Source: Eudromia elegans (Eukaryota > Chordata > Aves > Tinamiformes > Tinamidae). Taken from it: a DNA stretch of 64,000 nt. Position 1 is the first letter of the stretch; every line of letters starts with the position of its first letter. Location of the stretch: NCBI GenBank assembly GCA_003342815.1, contig PTEX01000003.1, positions 5,413,898 to 5,477,897 of the forward strand, read 5' to 3'. A program made the position numbers and the translations under genes. Under the pieces are notes generated by a model that saw only the letters and a list, made by a program, of their open reading frames with translations, was not told where the DNA came from and did no database searches. Positions 49,749 to 63,639 of this stretch are shown in pieces.

Positions 49749-51846
49749 GTATATAAGATGCAATAAGTTAATTTTCTTTGCCAGTGGCCATAGTGAAAAA
49801 TCTGTAATTGTGCTGGGGTGTGACTTGCCTCTGCCCATTTCTCACATTGCACCAAATGGAACTGGACATCACTTTCTGGGACAATGCCAGGGAGCAATGT
49901 GAAAACAAAACTCATTGAGAGGGGACTAGATGTTATCAAACTGTATCACACTCCAAAATGTTATCACTTCCTCTGAAAAAACAGAAAATAAGATGTTTTT
50001 CCTTATGCACAGTGTATCAGAGAACTGACAATCATATTTAGTAATGTTTCACATAGTTAAGTGATAATGGTTCCTTTTCTGTGCCCTTTGGGAGCGAGTG
50101 CCTGGAACCTGGACCAGCTGGTAACATCAGCAATGCATAACTGAGATTACACAGGTTATTTATAGATCCAAGAAATTTTCAGCTTGAAGGTAATTCAGAT
50201 ACTTCAAAGACATTTCAGAACGAAACATTTAAATTCTGTTTTCCCTAGAGAAAAAGAAAAGAAACTCAAATTTTCCCCCAGGAAATTCTGGTTTTGCAGA
50301 AACTGCTTTTCTGTCACAAAATATTTTTCTGGCAAACTCTTGAGCTGCTCTGGCTACTCACATAAAAGCTAAGGAAAGAAAATGTACCTGCTTGTTTTAC
50401 TATTTCATATGAATGGACACAGAACTTTTTTATTTTTTTTCAAGAACAAACAATTTAATTCACTTTCGCGAACATTTATTGCTTTACCTCTTTACCTACA
50501 AATTTTAGAAAATCTGACATGCCACATTTCTTCATATATATATTTATTCATGTAAAAACTGGTAGTTTATTTAAAAAAATATGAGATCATTGATCATAAA
50601 CATTGTTCAGTGCTTTTTGGTATAATACTGTGGGAATGAGGAACTGACATGGGGATAGTTGACAAATTCTGTTGTTGACTTTTTTGCAATAGGGAAAGTA
50701 ATTAGATTTCCCTTTGTAAGAGTTAACACTGTATATAAACGAATCCATAGGATAAAGTGTAGCTGATTTCACCTTATTGCAACATGTTTTAACTTCTGTC
50801 GTTTGTTGATTTTTCCATTGCCCATGTACTGCAATTTGGGTGTTTTTGCAGCTGTTTCACCTCCTTCACCAGAATACAAGGACTGAAAATAGTGGCTTTT
50901 CTCTGTGACAGTAAAAACCACATCTATTAACCTACAGCAACTAAATCACTCTTTCAAAAATGTGGCCAGAATTTAGTAACATGGAGAACCTCTGCCAAGA
51001 AAAATTCAGTGGAAATGTAATGAAAATCTCTAATGTTAGCAAATTTGGACATTCTCACAGTACTACCTTATCTGTTTGGAGGGCTTTCCTTTACCGCCCT
51101 TTCTGCCCCGTCTTTACCATTGACCCACTAAATGACCTTAAATCAGGTGCCTTCATCTCTCCTCCTTGGTTTCATCTGCCAATCTTTGTCTGTCCTCTTA
51201 AAACTATGAACAACTTGTGTCCTATATGTTTGTACTGCAACTATTACAGTGCAGTACTGCTTGTGGTTGGACATACTTGGCGCAATTGAGCTATACATAG
51301 TGACCACAATTATTCCAAAGAGGTGTAAAAAAATTCAGCTGTGCCTCTTAAAAGTATGTGCAATGCAAGTGAACCATACAAGTGGCTGCTGTCATCCTTT
51401 AAGACATTAAGTTTTATTTGGGGTGGGAAATTATGCAGAGCAATAACTTCCCTGTGGGAACTGTGCAAAGTCTACAGGCATTATAGGTTCTTGATACATT
51501 CTGTGCTATTCACTTGACACCACTTTGAGTCTGATTTTGCCTCCAAATTCACCCACATGGTTAATCTCCCAAAGCCAGGTCCTAGCATTATGAAGTTTGC
51601 AACCCTCTGGGTAAAAAGACTTAGAGGAGACATGCTTCATCACTGTGCTCTGATTAGTTTGGATGAAGTGTCAAATCATAGCTGACTGAGTCAAGTCATG
51701 GCTGACTGGCTGTTTAGGATGTTTCTTGTAATGCCCTCTTGGCTATTTTTTGCCTATTACTGAGGAGAAGCCTAGGAAAAAGGAACGGTACCTTCTACCT
51801 CTCAGGAGTCAAGAGAAGGTTCGGCACGCAGGCAGCAGACTTCAAT

Positions 51847-51890
51847 CTTAGGAAACCTTAGGAAAGCCTATTCTTAGGAAGTCTTAGGAA
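51847..51890. repeat. Four short CTTAGGAA repeats
   Basis: CTTAGGAA occurs at 51,847, 51,857, 51,873 and 51,883, with spacing 10, 16 and 10 bp, so it looks like a duplicated pair. Confidence 0.85.
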
Positions 51891-53120
51891 AGGTTGTTCA
51901 CTGCCACCTCCCCTATTTCTGAGAGCAGCAGCTGTGAAAGTTACTTCTTTCACTCCAACTGTATCTACTACCAAGGAGGTTACTTCTGTGCACTGGAAGA
52001 ATGGAGCAATGCCAGGGCAGAGCCTCTTGACCAGCTATGCCTAAAAAAGGGGGCAATCACTCACTGCCCCTTTTGCTTTATTTTGCCTGTGTAAGTGATT
52101 CTATATTTAAGACAAACTGCTTGATGGATAACAGTGAGGTTGTAGGAGGCTCAGGGATTATTAGAACATCATGCCCCTCAAATGAGACCAGTAGAGGATA
52201 TCAGAACCCTTCAAACAGGAAGATCCTGTACTCAGGTGATGGGTGGTCATTCTGGGTGGTAGATACTCTGGTGAGATTTGTCTTTGAAAGTCTGGACAAC
52301 CATAGTGTAGCATATTCAAAGATAGGAGCAGTCTGCTAGAGGCTGTAGCTCCTGCTGTGGCTATAGACCTGCAGAACATGATGCAAGATTTGCTAGGCTC
52401 CTGCTTACAGACTCAAACCAAATTGCTAAATATTATCTAATTTCTAATACCTAGAGATAGGAAGAGGCTTGACTTCAGTCTTTATTTTCTGTTTGATTAA
52501 AGAGGACTTTAAGGTTCACCGGGACTTTGGGAATCACCATGCAATCATCATTTACTGCCATCCCAACACACCTCAGTCTATTTTTAACTAAGTTAAGGAA
52601 AAGAATGAGTAACATCTCTTTGTAATGCATCTTCTCAAGTATTTGCATTAACTTTCATACTTCTTTCCAATTCCCCATCTCTATAACCTTTAAAACTGTT
52701 GGCACAGTGTCTGGACACCCTGTATCATTCAATCTTTCTAGTGTACTAAGAGGGCATCCCCTCTTTAAGTCTGGTACCAGTTGTAGATGGTACTAGCCTC
52801 CTCCAAGCACTGTATTAGAAACTCCTATTGAATTTCTTGTCCGCTTCTAGTCTTGAATCCTGTTCTGAGGCACTGGTTTGCAAGGTGCCATCTCTCATTC
52901 TGTAGCTATAATTTTCTTGATTCCTAAATTTATATATATGTGAAAGACTGCTTCAAAGCATTGGACTCAAATCAGTAAACAGTCCAAATCAGTTTAAGTG
53001 ATGGACTTTTATCATTAAATGAAGTAGGTAAGAAATGATTGATTTTAAGGACGACAGCAAAGGAAAAAATGTTATTGCATTAATGCTTGAAACAATCAAT
53101 CACAAATATTTGTAGGTATA

Positions 53121-53160
53121 CAAGGACCAGATTCTCAGGTGGCATTTAATTCTGCAATTC
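53121..53160. repeat. Possible arm of an old palindromic amniote repeat
   Basis: GGACCAGATTCTCAGGTGG resembles the left arm of a widespread amniote palindromic repeat (GACCAGATTCTCAGCTGGTG as I remember it). The opposite arm is not recognisable. Confidence 0.35.
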
Positions 53161-55454
53161 TGTATCTAGTTCTTTATTTAGTCCTCTGCATGGAACTGCA
53201 AGTATAGTCCAAAAGTATCTGGAACAATTCAATATCTGAAATGATTATAAATTTAAAGGACCTTCTGCCTAAAAGCGTAAAATCTTTCGTATAATTTTAA
53301 TGCATAGTTTATGTAGGAAAATAGATAATATATTATTGATTTTCAAGCTATACATTTTCTCCCTTCTTTCTCTCCTCCTCGATTTGATCAAATTTACTGA
53401 AGTGACACATGAACATTTCCCCATTGTGACTGCCCTGGTTGAAATATGCAAATCCAAGGAGTTGTTACAGAGAAAGAGAAATGGAACATTACTTTTAAAA
53501 AATTCCAGACATCCCAGAAAGCAGTCAAATATTTATGCAAAATGAGTGTGGCATTATACACTGGCACTGAACAACACAATGCTCTGTCTCACACAATACT
53601 GTCATTCATGTGTGTACATGCTGCCACAGGCAAAAGTCCCACACAATGTATTTTTATACGATTGCTAGTGTATTTCATTACAAGTTGTTTTTTTAATTCC
53701 CTTATGTAGTGCATTCTCTTGATAGAGACATACTGTCTCCCTAGAGTTTCCTAAAATGAGAAAGAGTTGCAATATAAAATCAACAGAAAATTATGGAATG
53801 AAAAATTACATTTAAATCGTAAATAACATTAGTAAAGAATATGGTCATAGTGATAACAAAGGAAATGGAAAGAAACTTATTCTTCCCTTAGGAGAATTCA
53901 GAGTACAGTGAGTTATATTTTGTGTTCTCATAGCTGTCATGTAAGCAATTAGAAACACAATGCAAAGTACTTAGAATTGTTAGTATTAAATTTAAGATTC
54001 ATAACACATTAGGGCCTTCAAATTTATTAAGAGTAAATAAGAGCTGCCCCAAATCTATGGATCTAAATTCCAGAGCAGAGACACTACCAACCTCTGCACC
54101 CTGAGAAGAAAATAAAACCCGTATTTCACAGGCTTCTGTTAATCAAAGTGTATCTAATATATGTACCCAATACATATACCTCAGAGTAACATGTAAAGGT
54201 AAATTTTCAAAGACTGATATTTTAGGGAAGGCTAGAGAAAACCATATGAGATCATGCACCTTGGTTATCTTGCATAGAGTTGTGACACAGAAACCATATA
54301 TGATTTGAACCCTGGACTGTTGTTTTCCTTTTCAACTGTTTTCCTCCTTTACACATGCAGGGCAGGCTTTCGAGGGTGGTAATATTGCTTGGCCCTTACT
54401 GCTCCTTGCTGCACCATTTGAAAGGCCTGTGACTGAGAAAGAATCCAGATGGGTCAAAAAATGATGTGGCTCTCCCTGTTCTTCCTGCTCTATTCTCCCA
54501 AGGTGGTTTGACCCCTTTTGCTTAGCATGGCTAAGAAAGAGGAAGTATAAGAAGCGTTGTCCGGCTCCTTGCTGTACGAATGATGGTGTTTTCCTGTACA
54601 CATAACAGAACAGAATAAATCCTCTATGGAGGCATCCAGTGAGGACCCAGCTGTTTGTTCTTCTTTGAGATACCAGAGACAATGAAATGATAAAATGTGC
54701 ACATAAGATAGAGACTGTATCATAAATGAATAAAACATTTTAATTCCTCTGTGAGGGCTTTTCTGTGAAATCCAGGTGTCCTTTCCACTGAAACTCTCAG
54801 AAGAGGAAAAAATTACACTCTTCATTATCCCCAGCACACCATTTGCATAGAACATTCTTCACACACAGGCTCCTGTCAAAACACCAGTCACTCTCCAACT
54901 TCAGCTCTCTGACCACCATTCACCACCTGTGACACCTTGACACGTGCTGCCTCTGTCCCTGTGCTCCAGCACGCTGAGCATCCTGCAGCCACGTAGTCCC
55001 TTCACTTCTGCAAGATGGTCTCAATCTCCCAGGGGGCACAGATATGTTGTTTTGCTTAGAAAACATAAATCTGTAGGAAAAATTCAGGCCTGTATTAGAA
55101 TGGGCACCTTTTGAATCACTTGAAACTGAACTCACCTAATAAGTGATATTTTTCAGGTCATTTTTGTGTGACATACTTCTCCCAGTGGTTCACAGATGCT
55201 TTTTTTTGGGGGAGCAAATTTGTTTTATTAAATTACAGGGGCTTCACATAAATTTTAGTTTCATTCTGAAGCATGAAGTAGGTAGTGTTTAAACAAGTCT
55301 GTGCCTGTAACTTCATTCCATTCAAATGCAATTCTCTGATTTAATACCCTCTTAAATCATTTATGTATACATCACTACTGAACATACCATGCTTTACATT
55401 CTGCATGTAGCGACACAAGACAGTTACAACAATGCCAGCTAATTAAAGCTACAG

Positions 55455-55525
55455 GGTAAAACTCTGACCCTATTGAAGTCAAAGGGAGTTTTGCCTCTTA
55501 CTTCAATAGAGGAAGCATTTCACCT
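55455..55525. repeat. Old palindromic amniote repeat
   Basis: GTAAAACTCTGACCCTATTG then AAGTCAAAGGGAGTTTTGCC then ACTTCAATAGAGGAAGCATT. The exact arms CTATTGAAGT (55,470-55,479) and ACTTCAATAG (55,500-55,509) flank a 20-bp centre. This is the layout of a common ancient repeat centred on TTGACTTCAATGG, remembered from reptile and mammal genomes. I leave the family name open. Confidence 0.65.
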
Positions 55526-58387
55526 CGAGGCCTTTTCTGTCCCCCTAAGTTTCCCTAGCTGTTTGTGCAAAGAGTTCTGGAGAATATCAGGTCTCGGAGA
55601 GCCAATTAACTCGAGACAGCAGCACAACAAAGCTTCCTCCCACTGATGGGGCCTGGGCGGCCTTTTGCCTTCAGGAAATAGTTCCAAGCTGTCTGGGACA
55701 GTGGTGCCAAGTGGCAGCCCCCATAGGTACAACGTGGAGGAGGAGGAGGCTCCCCGTGTGAGCAAAGATGCCGTGTGGGCAAAGCTACATGGAAGTAATT
55801 GAAGGTGAGGGGAAAGAGCCCGAAGCTGTGTTGTGAGGGCAAGGGATCTGAACACTTGAAAGCCAAATGTTCTCCTAATTGCTGTTTAAAATGACTGCGC
55901 TCAACCAGAGGTGCCCAACCCTCCCCGCTGGGTGGGCCACACAGCTTCTTCCCTTTGCAGCTCAAGGGCCCTACTCTGTGGCTTTTCCCCCGTGAAGGAC
56001 CAGATGTCCCGGGTATGCAGAGCACATATGACCTTTTGCTTTTATTTTCCGCTTTCCCAGGGGCTCTTCAACACAGGACAGAGACCAGGTTGCTGCCTGA
56101 AGGAATTACTCTAGCAGTGGCAACCCACTCCTAGTCACCTTATATCCCTCAGCCTTTCCCATGGTATTTGAAAGGATGTACACTTTTCATGCAACTGCAA
56201 ACTATCACATCCAGCTGGACCATGTGGCTGACTCATCTCCATCGCTGCCTGCCAGAAACAGGACACAACATGAGACCTCTAACAACTGACCACAACTGGC
56301 TCAGAGTCTGTGAAAATTTGAAATGTGCCTTGAAAAGACATATACTCAAACGCCCAAAATAGCCAAGCTGAGTGGTTCTTAGGGAGCTGTGGTGTGGTCT
56401 TAATAACCTAACAAGATTAATCAGTTTTTGAGGAATGCAACTCCATTCTTGATCTGAAATACTGAAACAAACCCAAAATTTTCCTGGATAAGCTTTGGCC
56501 TGATGGAAAACACGGCGTGAACTGGCCTTAGTATTGGATATTGCAGATCATGGAGATTAACACAATGGAAATGTCATTAGATAATTTGAATCATTAGAAA
56601 ATCAGATAACTGGAATAATCAGATAATTAGAAAACCACACAAGTTAGTGAACAGCGCTTTCTGAGGAAGATATTTGGGTATCTGAGGACTAGGGCTCAAT
56701 GAATTTGCAATCATCAGCATCAGCAATGGGTTCAACTGAGCATTGTCCAAAATATCAGGATCATGTAATATATACCATGTAATATTCTCCATGGAATATT
56801 TACTATAATAACAAAATATGATTGCTGAACTGCAGGATTATTTCCAGTCTAAATTTTTTGCTCTACATGATGGATGACAGAGCCAGACACCAAGAGACTC
56901 CAATTTACCCAAGTTCAGGGATCTGTTTGGCACAGGCTTGGTCAAACTGAGAATCTTCAGAATTGCTGGAGCCACTAGAGTAACAAGTCAAAGAAATTAA
57001 GTGCAAGTGTAGACTGTACTTTGGAACACCTCCAGATCCAAAGGATTTGTAGGCATTTATGGAGTCAACATGGAAGGAGCAAGAAGTATGTTGGAAGAAG
57101 AGAACTTTTGGCTCAAACACTCGTACTGGTAGTGTGGTCTTCCTAAAACTTCTCCTACTAGCAGGGGCTTCAAGGCTTTCTTCACTTTGTTTTGACCAGA
57201 AGAAGCAAAAGGGAGTTATCCCCCACATTGTAAGCAGATTCCTCTCTTGCTGTCAGGTTTGTGGCAGTCCTTTTCAATCTGGAGTCATTCTGTGGATTGT
57301 CTTATGCTCTAGAGAGTGAGTAGAAGTAGGTATAAGAATGGAGATCTGCTTGTATGTACTCAAGGCAGAAGGGATGTTTGTACTTGATGATAGGAAATGA
57401 TGAAGAAAATGTTCTAGATTGGTAAAAAGAGAAAGATTTCTTCTTTTCTACAGAAGAAACCCTTCTATAGGGTGATCCCAAGTCTGTGGATCTGCTGGAA
57501 GTAAATTATGGGCATATAGGGCAGGCATTCATTGTTGATAGACTGTGATTGCTCTTCCACTGCTTTCCACACGGAATCTCACCACTGTATCTTGTGTTCT
57601 GCCCTGCCAAAAGTTAACTTCAGAACAAGAGTTGATATATCATATTGCATTTACTAAGCCAGAAAAGAATTTGTTTGTTACATGGGATGAGGTATTTTTA
57701 TTTTTCTTGATGTCGTGAAGGACAAACTTCTTAAAACTGAGTGTGCTCATACCTCCTTCTCTGTGACTACATTCTGTCCCTGCAAGTTCATGGTGATGCC
57801 AACATATATTGTTTTGTTTTGGTTTTCAAGCAGCATCATCTCATTTTGGATAAATCATGGTTGTTTTTTTGACTAAAGGATGGAAACATAATAAATAGAG
57901 ATAGCATGTCCAATTCAAAATAATAGTTCTAACTTCTTAGAAATTTTGCACTTTTCTGATGAACACCACACAAACCCTTGTCTCCTTGGCTGCTGAAACA
58001 GTTGATTTGCCTCTTTGGCTATGGATAGCTCTGATGCCACGGCAGCCAGCTCCAAAAGGCTTGTACTTTCCACTCTTTCTAGGTATTATAATGAAGAGCT
58101 CTGGAGTAATCTAAATTATGCAAATACTTTCCTATCAAATATGCTTCTCACATATTCCCTTAGAGCAAGATTAAAACAGTGCAGGAAGTGAGCTTGATAT
58201 TCCCTCTAAAATGCTATGCACTTAAACCGTACTTTTTCATGGCTTTTCTAGTGGAATGAATTAGGCAAAGCAGAATTAACCTTGTCAGTCACCAAGTCAG
58301 CTTCCATGACATAGAGTGCTGTAACTAAGAATACAGAAATAACAAGAGCCCCAAGGCAGTCACCCTCCATTGATTCCTGCATAGAGT

Positions 58388-58450
58388 ATGTAAAGTGCTT
58401 TGGGGTACTCTGAGAATATATACCCAATATAAATGTAAAGTAATAGTTAG
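58388..58450 (+). mobile_element. SINE/LINE tail relic (GTAAAGTGCTTTG type)
   Basis: GTAAAGTGCTTTGGGGTACT, then a short spacer, then ATATAAATGTAAAGTAATAG resembles the 3' tail of ancient MIR-like or L3-like elements (GTAAAGCGCTTTGAGAT ... ATATAAATGCAAAGTATTAT). Only the tail is visible. Confidence 0.45.
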
Positions 58451-58522
58451 CAAAGAAAAGCCTTTTTGCCTGCAAATCAAGGGCAAGATAATGCAATTTC
58501 AGGAAAACAAAGTCTTTGTACC

Positions 58523-58538
58523 AAAAAAAAAAAAAAAA
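58523..58538. repeat. Poly-A homopolymer (16 A)
   Basis: Uninterrupted run of 16 A, with no recognisable retroposon body upstream apart from the relic ending near 58,450. Confidence 0.9.
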
Positions 58539-61500
58539 GGCTGCTAGGGAAACATTGCAAAGAGCTTGGACACAGGGGCACTGAACTCCTAACTGGGGTG
58601 TGCAGGAGGAGTTGGGGGTTTGGAAGAAGGAGCCAAGCTGCTTCAGTATGAGGGGAGATATAAAAAAAAAGTGAGAGGGTGAGCAGAATGAAGGAGTGAA
58701 TTAAAAGGGAGAGAACATCACAGGGATGTGCAGAGTGGTTTGAATGGGAATTAACCCTAGAGGAGGGTTGCCACATTCTCCTCTTCTGCCTGGTTTAGTT
58801 TGGTAAGGACAAACGTTAACTGGGAGTGAGGCCAATAGGCACTTCTGAAAACCTCACATCTCTGCTTCTGTAAGGTCCCATATAACTGGAGCCTCCAGTT
58901 TAGAAAAGGAAACCATCCTAGCCTTGCACGCACGTCTTGCTCTTTCTTGGTAGTCTTAAACCTTCAGAACGCGCCCGTCCCACAGCTCCAGGCATTACTT
59001 CAGTGGGCTGGTTGTAGGCAGAAGGAAGGACAAACATGGAGCACAGCACTTGGTGCAGCTCCTACCAGTGCAGAGGCAGATGGCAGAAAGAAATAATTTC
59101 TTCTCAGTGTGACAAAACCAGAAGGGGAAGAAGAAACAGATAGAAGAACCTTGGCTGTAAGTTCTGGCTTACGTCTGTTCTAATCAATGCTGCCTGATCA
59201 CTTTAGCTGCATTTTGTTTTGCTAGTTAATGAACTACTTGCAATCAATAGGAACAGCTCTTTCAAGTGACCACGCTGTCCTCTTTCTGACCTTTATACAA
59301 GCCAGACCACAGTAACTGTTCGTGGTGTGTACAGGACACCATTCAAAACAAGAAAGGATGCCAAGCTGATAAATGTCAAGTGCGAGCTACCCAGCATATT
59401 TAGATATGGGTACATCACAGTGTGCAATATGCACTGCATAACAGATACCTGAGCAATTGGGTCCATTTTTGTATCAAATAGTCTGTACAAATACCAGCTC
59501 ACACCCTACGGATCAGAATAACTGTCCCAAGGCTGGTTGGGGAACATTGCTATGGTGCCATGCCTATCCTGACCTCGAGAGCCTACTTTCCTCGCACCAC
59601 TTCAGGAGTCCAGCATCATAACCAGGAGTCAGGAGTTCAGCATCACACTCCATTGCATGGTACAGAAAGGAGAACAGCTGACGGAATAGCAGTAGCTCTA
59701 ATGTGCAGTGTGGTGATACAGCTGCTCTAAAAACTCATCTGAGTTTCTCACCAGTCAGGCTGTCCTCAGAGTAACTTGAAAATTTACTGAAGCATACTTA
59801 AACAAGAGAAGATTTGCTAAAACTAGAGTTGAGGTTTTTGCATTTTTAAAAGCAAAGGAACACCAATCTCCCAGATTGCAGGAGTTTAAACTTTACTAAC
59901 ATTTCTTGTCCATTCTAGAGTTGATGTTTTCAATTGACTAGGTTCCTGTTTGTTACCTCTAAAAAATTAAGCCCTTTGCAAAATTCATAGTTTCTTGCCA
60001 CTGGGTATGTGACACAAGTCCCCCAGACTGGAGCTAAAGTGAGATGCTATTTGCATTAAGTTATTAGGAACTGTAGGAACATTTCAGCTTTGGAATGTTG
60101 TTTTCTTGCTACATGTCTTTAAGAAAGGAAGTCCAGAACGCTGTGAGTGGGAGCTGTGGGGGTAAGCTCTTTTCTTCAGGAGCTTTAGCTTTCAAGAACT
60201 TTAGTGCAAATCAGATGAACATCTCATTGTTAATGCACTGGTTTGGCTGCCATAAAAAAAAAAGTGTCTTTAATCAGATGAAGGGACCAATGCTTCATGT
60301 ATGATCATTTCCAAAGAAACATCCTTCCCATAAAATTTAGAAAGTAAGTAGATATAACTTTTGTAACAGAAACCTGTTCCTATCCACTAATAGTAGAGCA
60401 CTTGATTAATCCAAATACTTTTGGCAAGATACTCTTAATTCTGACTTTCTAATAATGACTAAAGAAATGTCATTTCTCTATCTAGTAAGAGAAGATAAAA
60501 AATTCAGGAAGACTAAAATTTTGAGAGGAATGTGTCATTTCAAAAGGGTTTGCCTTCGTGAGCTTCGGTACAGTAGTTTAATTTATACTATATAATGTTG
60601 CCAGATAAGAAGAAAAACATGCCTCAAAATACCCTTTGTTCTGTGTATGCCTGTTTGTAACGGCAGCACTGTTGTTATTCTGTGTCATCCCTCAGTGACA
60701 AGCCTGCTTGAGTTCCAATAATGGAAAACTATCATGTTGATTTGCTTCAGATTAACCTCATCTTCTTGTCATATTACAAGCATTTTCCATCACAAGTAAC
60801 AAATATATGGTGATAGGTAAATGATTTTAATAAAGTCTGACAAAGATTTTAAAACAGCTGCATAGAGGCTTATTTCATTTTAGTAAAAAACAGTAGCATC
60901 AGAAAACTGGCATCAATCAGATGTCTGTTAACTGTACCATCAGGTGTTGCCATGTCTTTCTACCGATGGCTATAGGAAAAAAAGAGGTGTTTTTCTGCAT
61001 TATGTTATTTTGAATAACTCACAATTTCTTTTAAATCCATCCATAAAAAGATCTGCAAACAACAAAATCACCAGGAAAACCATTTTATGGCAAGGACTGT
61101 AAACAAACACTCTAAATAGAGTTCTGAAACATCAGCTTCAGGCTACCATGTTTTATCCCAGGTACAGAGTCTCTCATTGTTCCTTTTATATTTTTGCTTT
61201 TAGGAGAGAATTGGGAAAAAAGGGAATTATGTTGATCTTATAATGACAGTGCTAGTATTCTAATGTGGAAAGTATCGATGTGTACAGAGATGTTCATGCT
61301 ATATACAGAGAATAGTACATATTTTATTGCTAGCAATTACTAGAAGTGACTCAAAGTCAGAATTATTTCCAGGCAGAATAAGGCTTGCTGCTTCAGTCCC
61401 TTTTCTTCAATTGATATGTTAAGACTGTACTTTGGAAAGTAAGCTATGTGCTTTCTACTTAAAAATGTGTGGTTGTTGCAAGCCTGTATTTAACCACGTA

Positions 61501-63639
61501 GGTAGTGTAGTATGCACAGTAACTGCCTGATAGGCAAATAAAATACAAAAACCACTTGTGTTAATGCTACCAAAACAGTGCTGCAATTTCAAGTGGATCT
61601 CTGCTCTTCTCTTTTCAAAAATGTCCTTTCATAATTCCCTTTGTTCATCAAAGATGCAGCGTGTTGCAAAATGTTGTATTTGTCTTTAATGAAGTGGATT
61701 TACTGAGAAGACAGCTTGAGCCAAAATGTGGCAATGATGAAAAAACATGAGATAACTTCTAGTAATACAGACTTTAGAGGTGATTTTGAAATACTAGGGA
61801 AACTTCTGGGCAGATGCAGATCTTTATCTAGTATGAAAAAAAAAAATGTATGCCCAAATCGTATTACTACCATTCTGTTTACCGAAATAAATATATGCAA
61901 TATAAATTGAAGAACTGCATTGTTAGAAGGAGCTGGTGTTTCAAGGCAGAGTCTTGCTAAGCTTCCTCATTCAGTTCCTCAGTGTCATCCTGTGATTCAG
62001 TACTGTCTCCCAGTCTGCATGTCCCACCTGGGTGAGGGAAGCACCTGGAACAAAATAAGATCCTGTCATATCCTCCTAAGAATATTTAATACATTTTTTA
62101 GCAGCAGCATCTAACAGTCCAGGCATGAACATAAGGTCAAATCTATTCCTAGGGCCCTGTTGGCATCCATGTTTTTACTCTAACAGTACGTGACACCCAC
62201 TGAGTGAATTTATTGTAGTAATCACTTTCAGCACATCTCAAGGATTTCAACATGATATTTTGCTGCTTACAGTATCAGACAGAGAGCAACAGCATGAAAT
62301 AAAATGCATGGAACTTCCCTTCTTCTGAAAAAGAAATGGAAGAGCAGAAAACAGGCTGAATTTCTCCAGGGTAATTTTATGTAAAAGAAAGACCAGCAAC
62401 ATCCTTTAAGGCCTGAAATGTCAAGCTTGTAAAAATAGTATTCTTGGGAGTTGTATTTGATCATTTGTTAAACAGTGTGATATAAAATGTAGAAATCCAT
62501 GTGTAATGCTTCAAATCCCTAATCTGGTTTAAAAGGTCAGTTGAAGCCTAAAAGGACTTGGCATTTTCCCTTTAAAAATCTGACTTTTTGACTCAGAGCT
62601 AACAACATTTGAGCCTGAATGACCTGAAGGATAAATACAAAAGCTGATTTCAATTGAACTATTTAGGAAGCAGGGGATCTTCTAATTTGTAAGATAGCAT
62701 TCTGGGAGGTTTTTCCATTAAGAACTCAATCGACTGAAAAATGATTTCCTTGGGTATTCCACAATCTTTCAATGCTTGTGTAAATTTTACGCAGGAGGGG
62801 GCAGTGAGCGAGGCTGAAGATGTATAACACAATGCCAGGAGAGCAGCAAGGCCGTTGAGGAATCAGAGGGAACCGGTATTCGCCTCAAAAATTGTTACCC
62901 TTTCTACCTCTTCCTCTGCTGCCTGAGAGACATATCTGTTTGCAGCTCTTTAGCACTCTCTGCAATGTAGGCTTGCTCGCTTCTACTGCCTTCTCTACAA
63001 GCACCAGCTACGGTCCTTTGCTGAAACCCTCCTTCCCTCTCTTGGCCCATCATTTGGCGAGTCAGGATGGCGTGTAAGCTGGCTGCTCACCACTGTTTTC
63101 ATGGAGGGCTGCCCCGAACACTTGCCTCGCTTCAAGGAAGCCCTGTGACTAGGGAAGCTCAGCACAGAGCCTCTGTGAACCACGGCGTCTGTGCAGCCAC
63201 TCAAACCCTTCGGGGCTTCGAAGAGGACCAGTCCAGATGTACAGGTCTTTACGCTTTCTCCTTGCCAAGGAATAGAGTAAAAGGTGCATGAGATACATTT
63301 TCTCTCTCCTGAGGTATAGCTACGCTTCATGTTAAATCTTACCATCAGAATAAACTTCTTAGAAGATATACCTTCCTGCCTGACACCTTTTCCTCAGCAA
63401 GCATCCATTGCTTAGTGACTGCTTTCTTCTTTCCTGACACGGGGTGCTCAACCTGAGCAGCTGTGGGACTTCCCTATAATCCATTTGCACCCTCTTATCC
63501 ATTTCTCCCCTAGCAATTAGGTTGAAAACGGAGCTGCCTCAATGAGGCGGTCTCTCACCTCTGTAAGCGCGGGTCCTGTTAAGCACAGCCCTCCAAGTTT
63601 TACTGGATGGGGGTCATGTGAACAGGGATGAGCTTAGGC

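Larger units (their letters stand above)
46731..63639. other. Unique non-coding DNA
   Basis: No gene is supported. Frames of 100 to 139 codons (for example 48,521-48,871, 54,490-54,855 and 55,606-56,025, all minus) lack domains and are overlapped by frames on the other strand or in another register. Simple repeats are a CT tract (49,201-49,238), an AT-rich tract (49,680-49,748) and A16 (58,523-58,538). Old repeat relics at 53,121, 55,455 and 58,388 are listed separately. Confidence 0.5.

Noticed and set aside
55520-56025. Two overlapping 111- and 139-codon minus-strand frames as a frameshifted pseudogene
   Set aside because: The peptides show no similarity to any family I know, and the region lacks a poly-A tail or target duplications expected for a processed pseudogene.
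58440-58540. A16 run as the tail of a processed pseudogene
   Set aside because: The upstream sequence holds only an old SINE-like tail relic and unique DNA. No gene-derived sequence was recognised.
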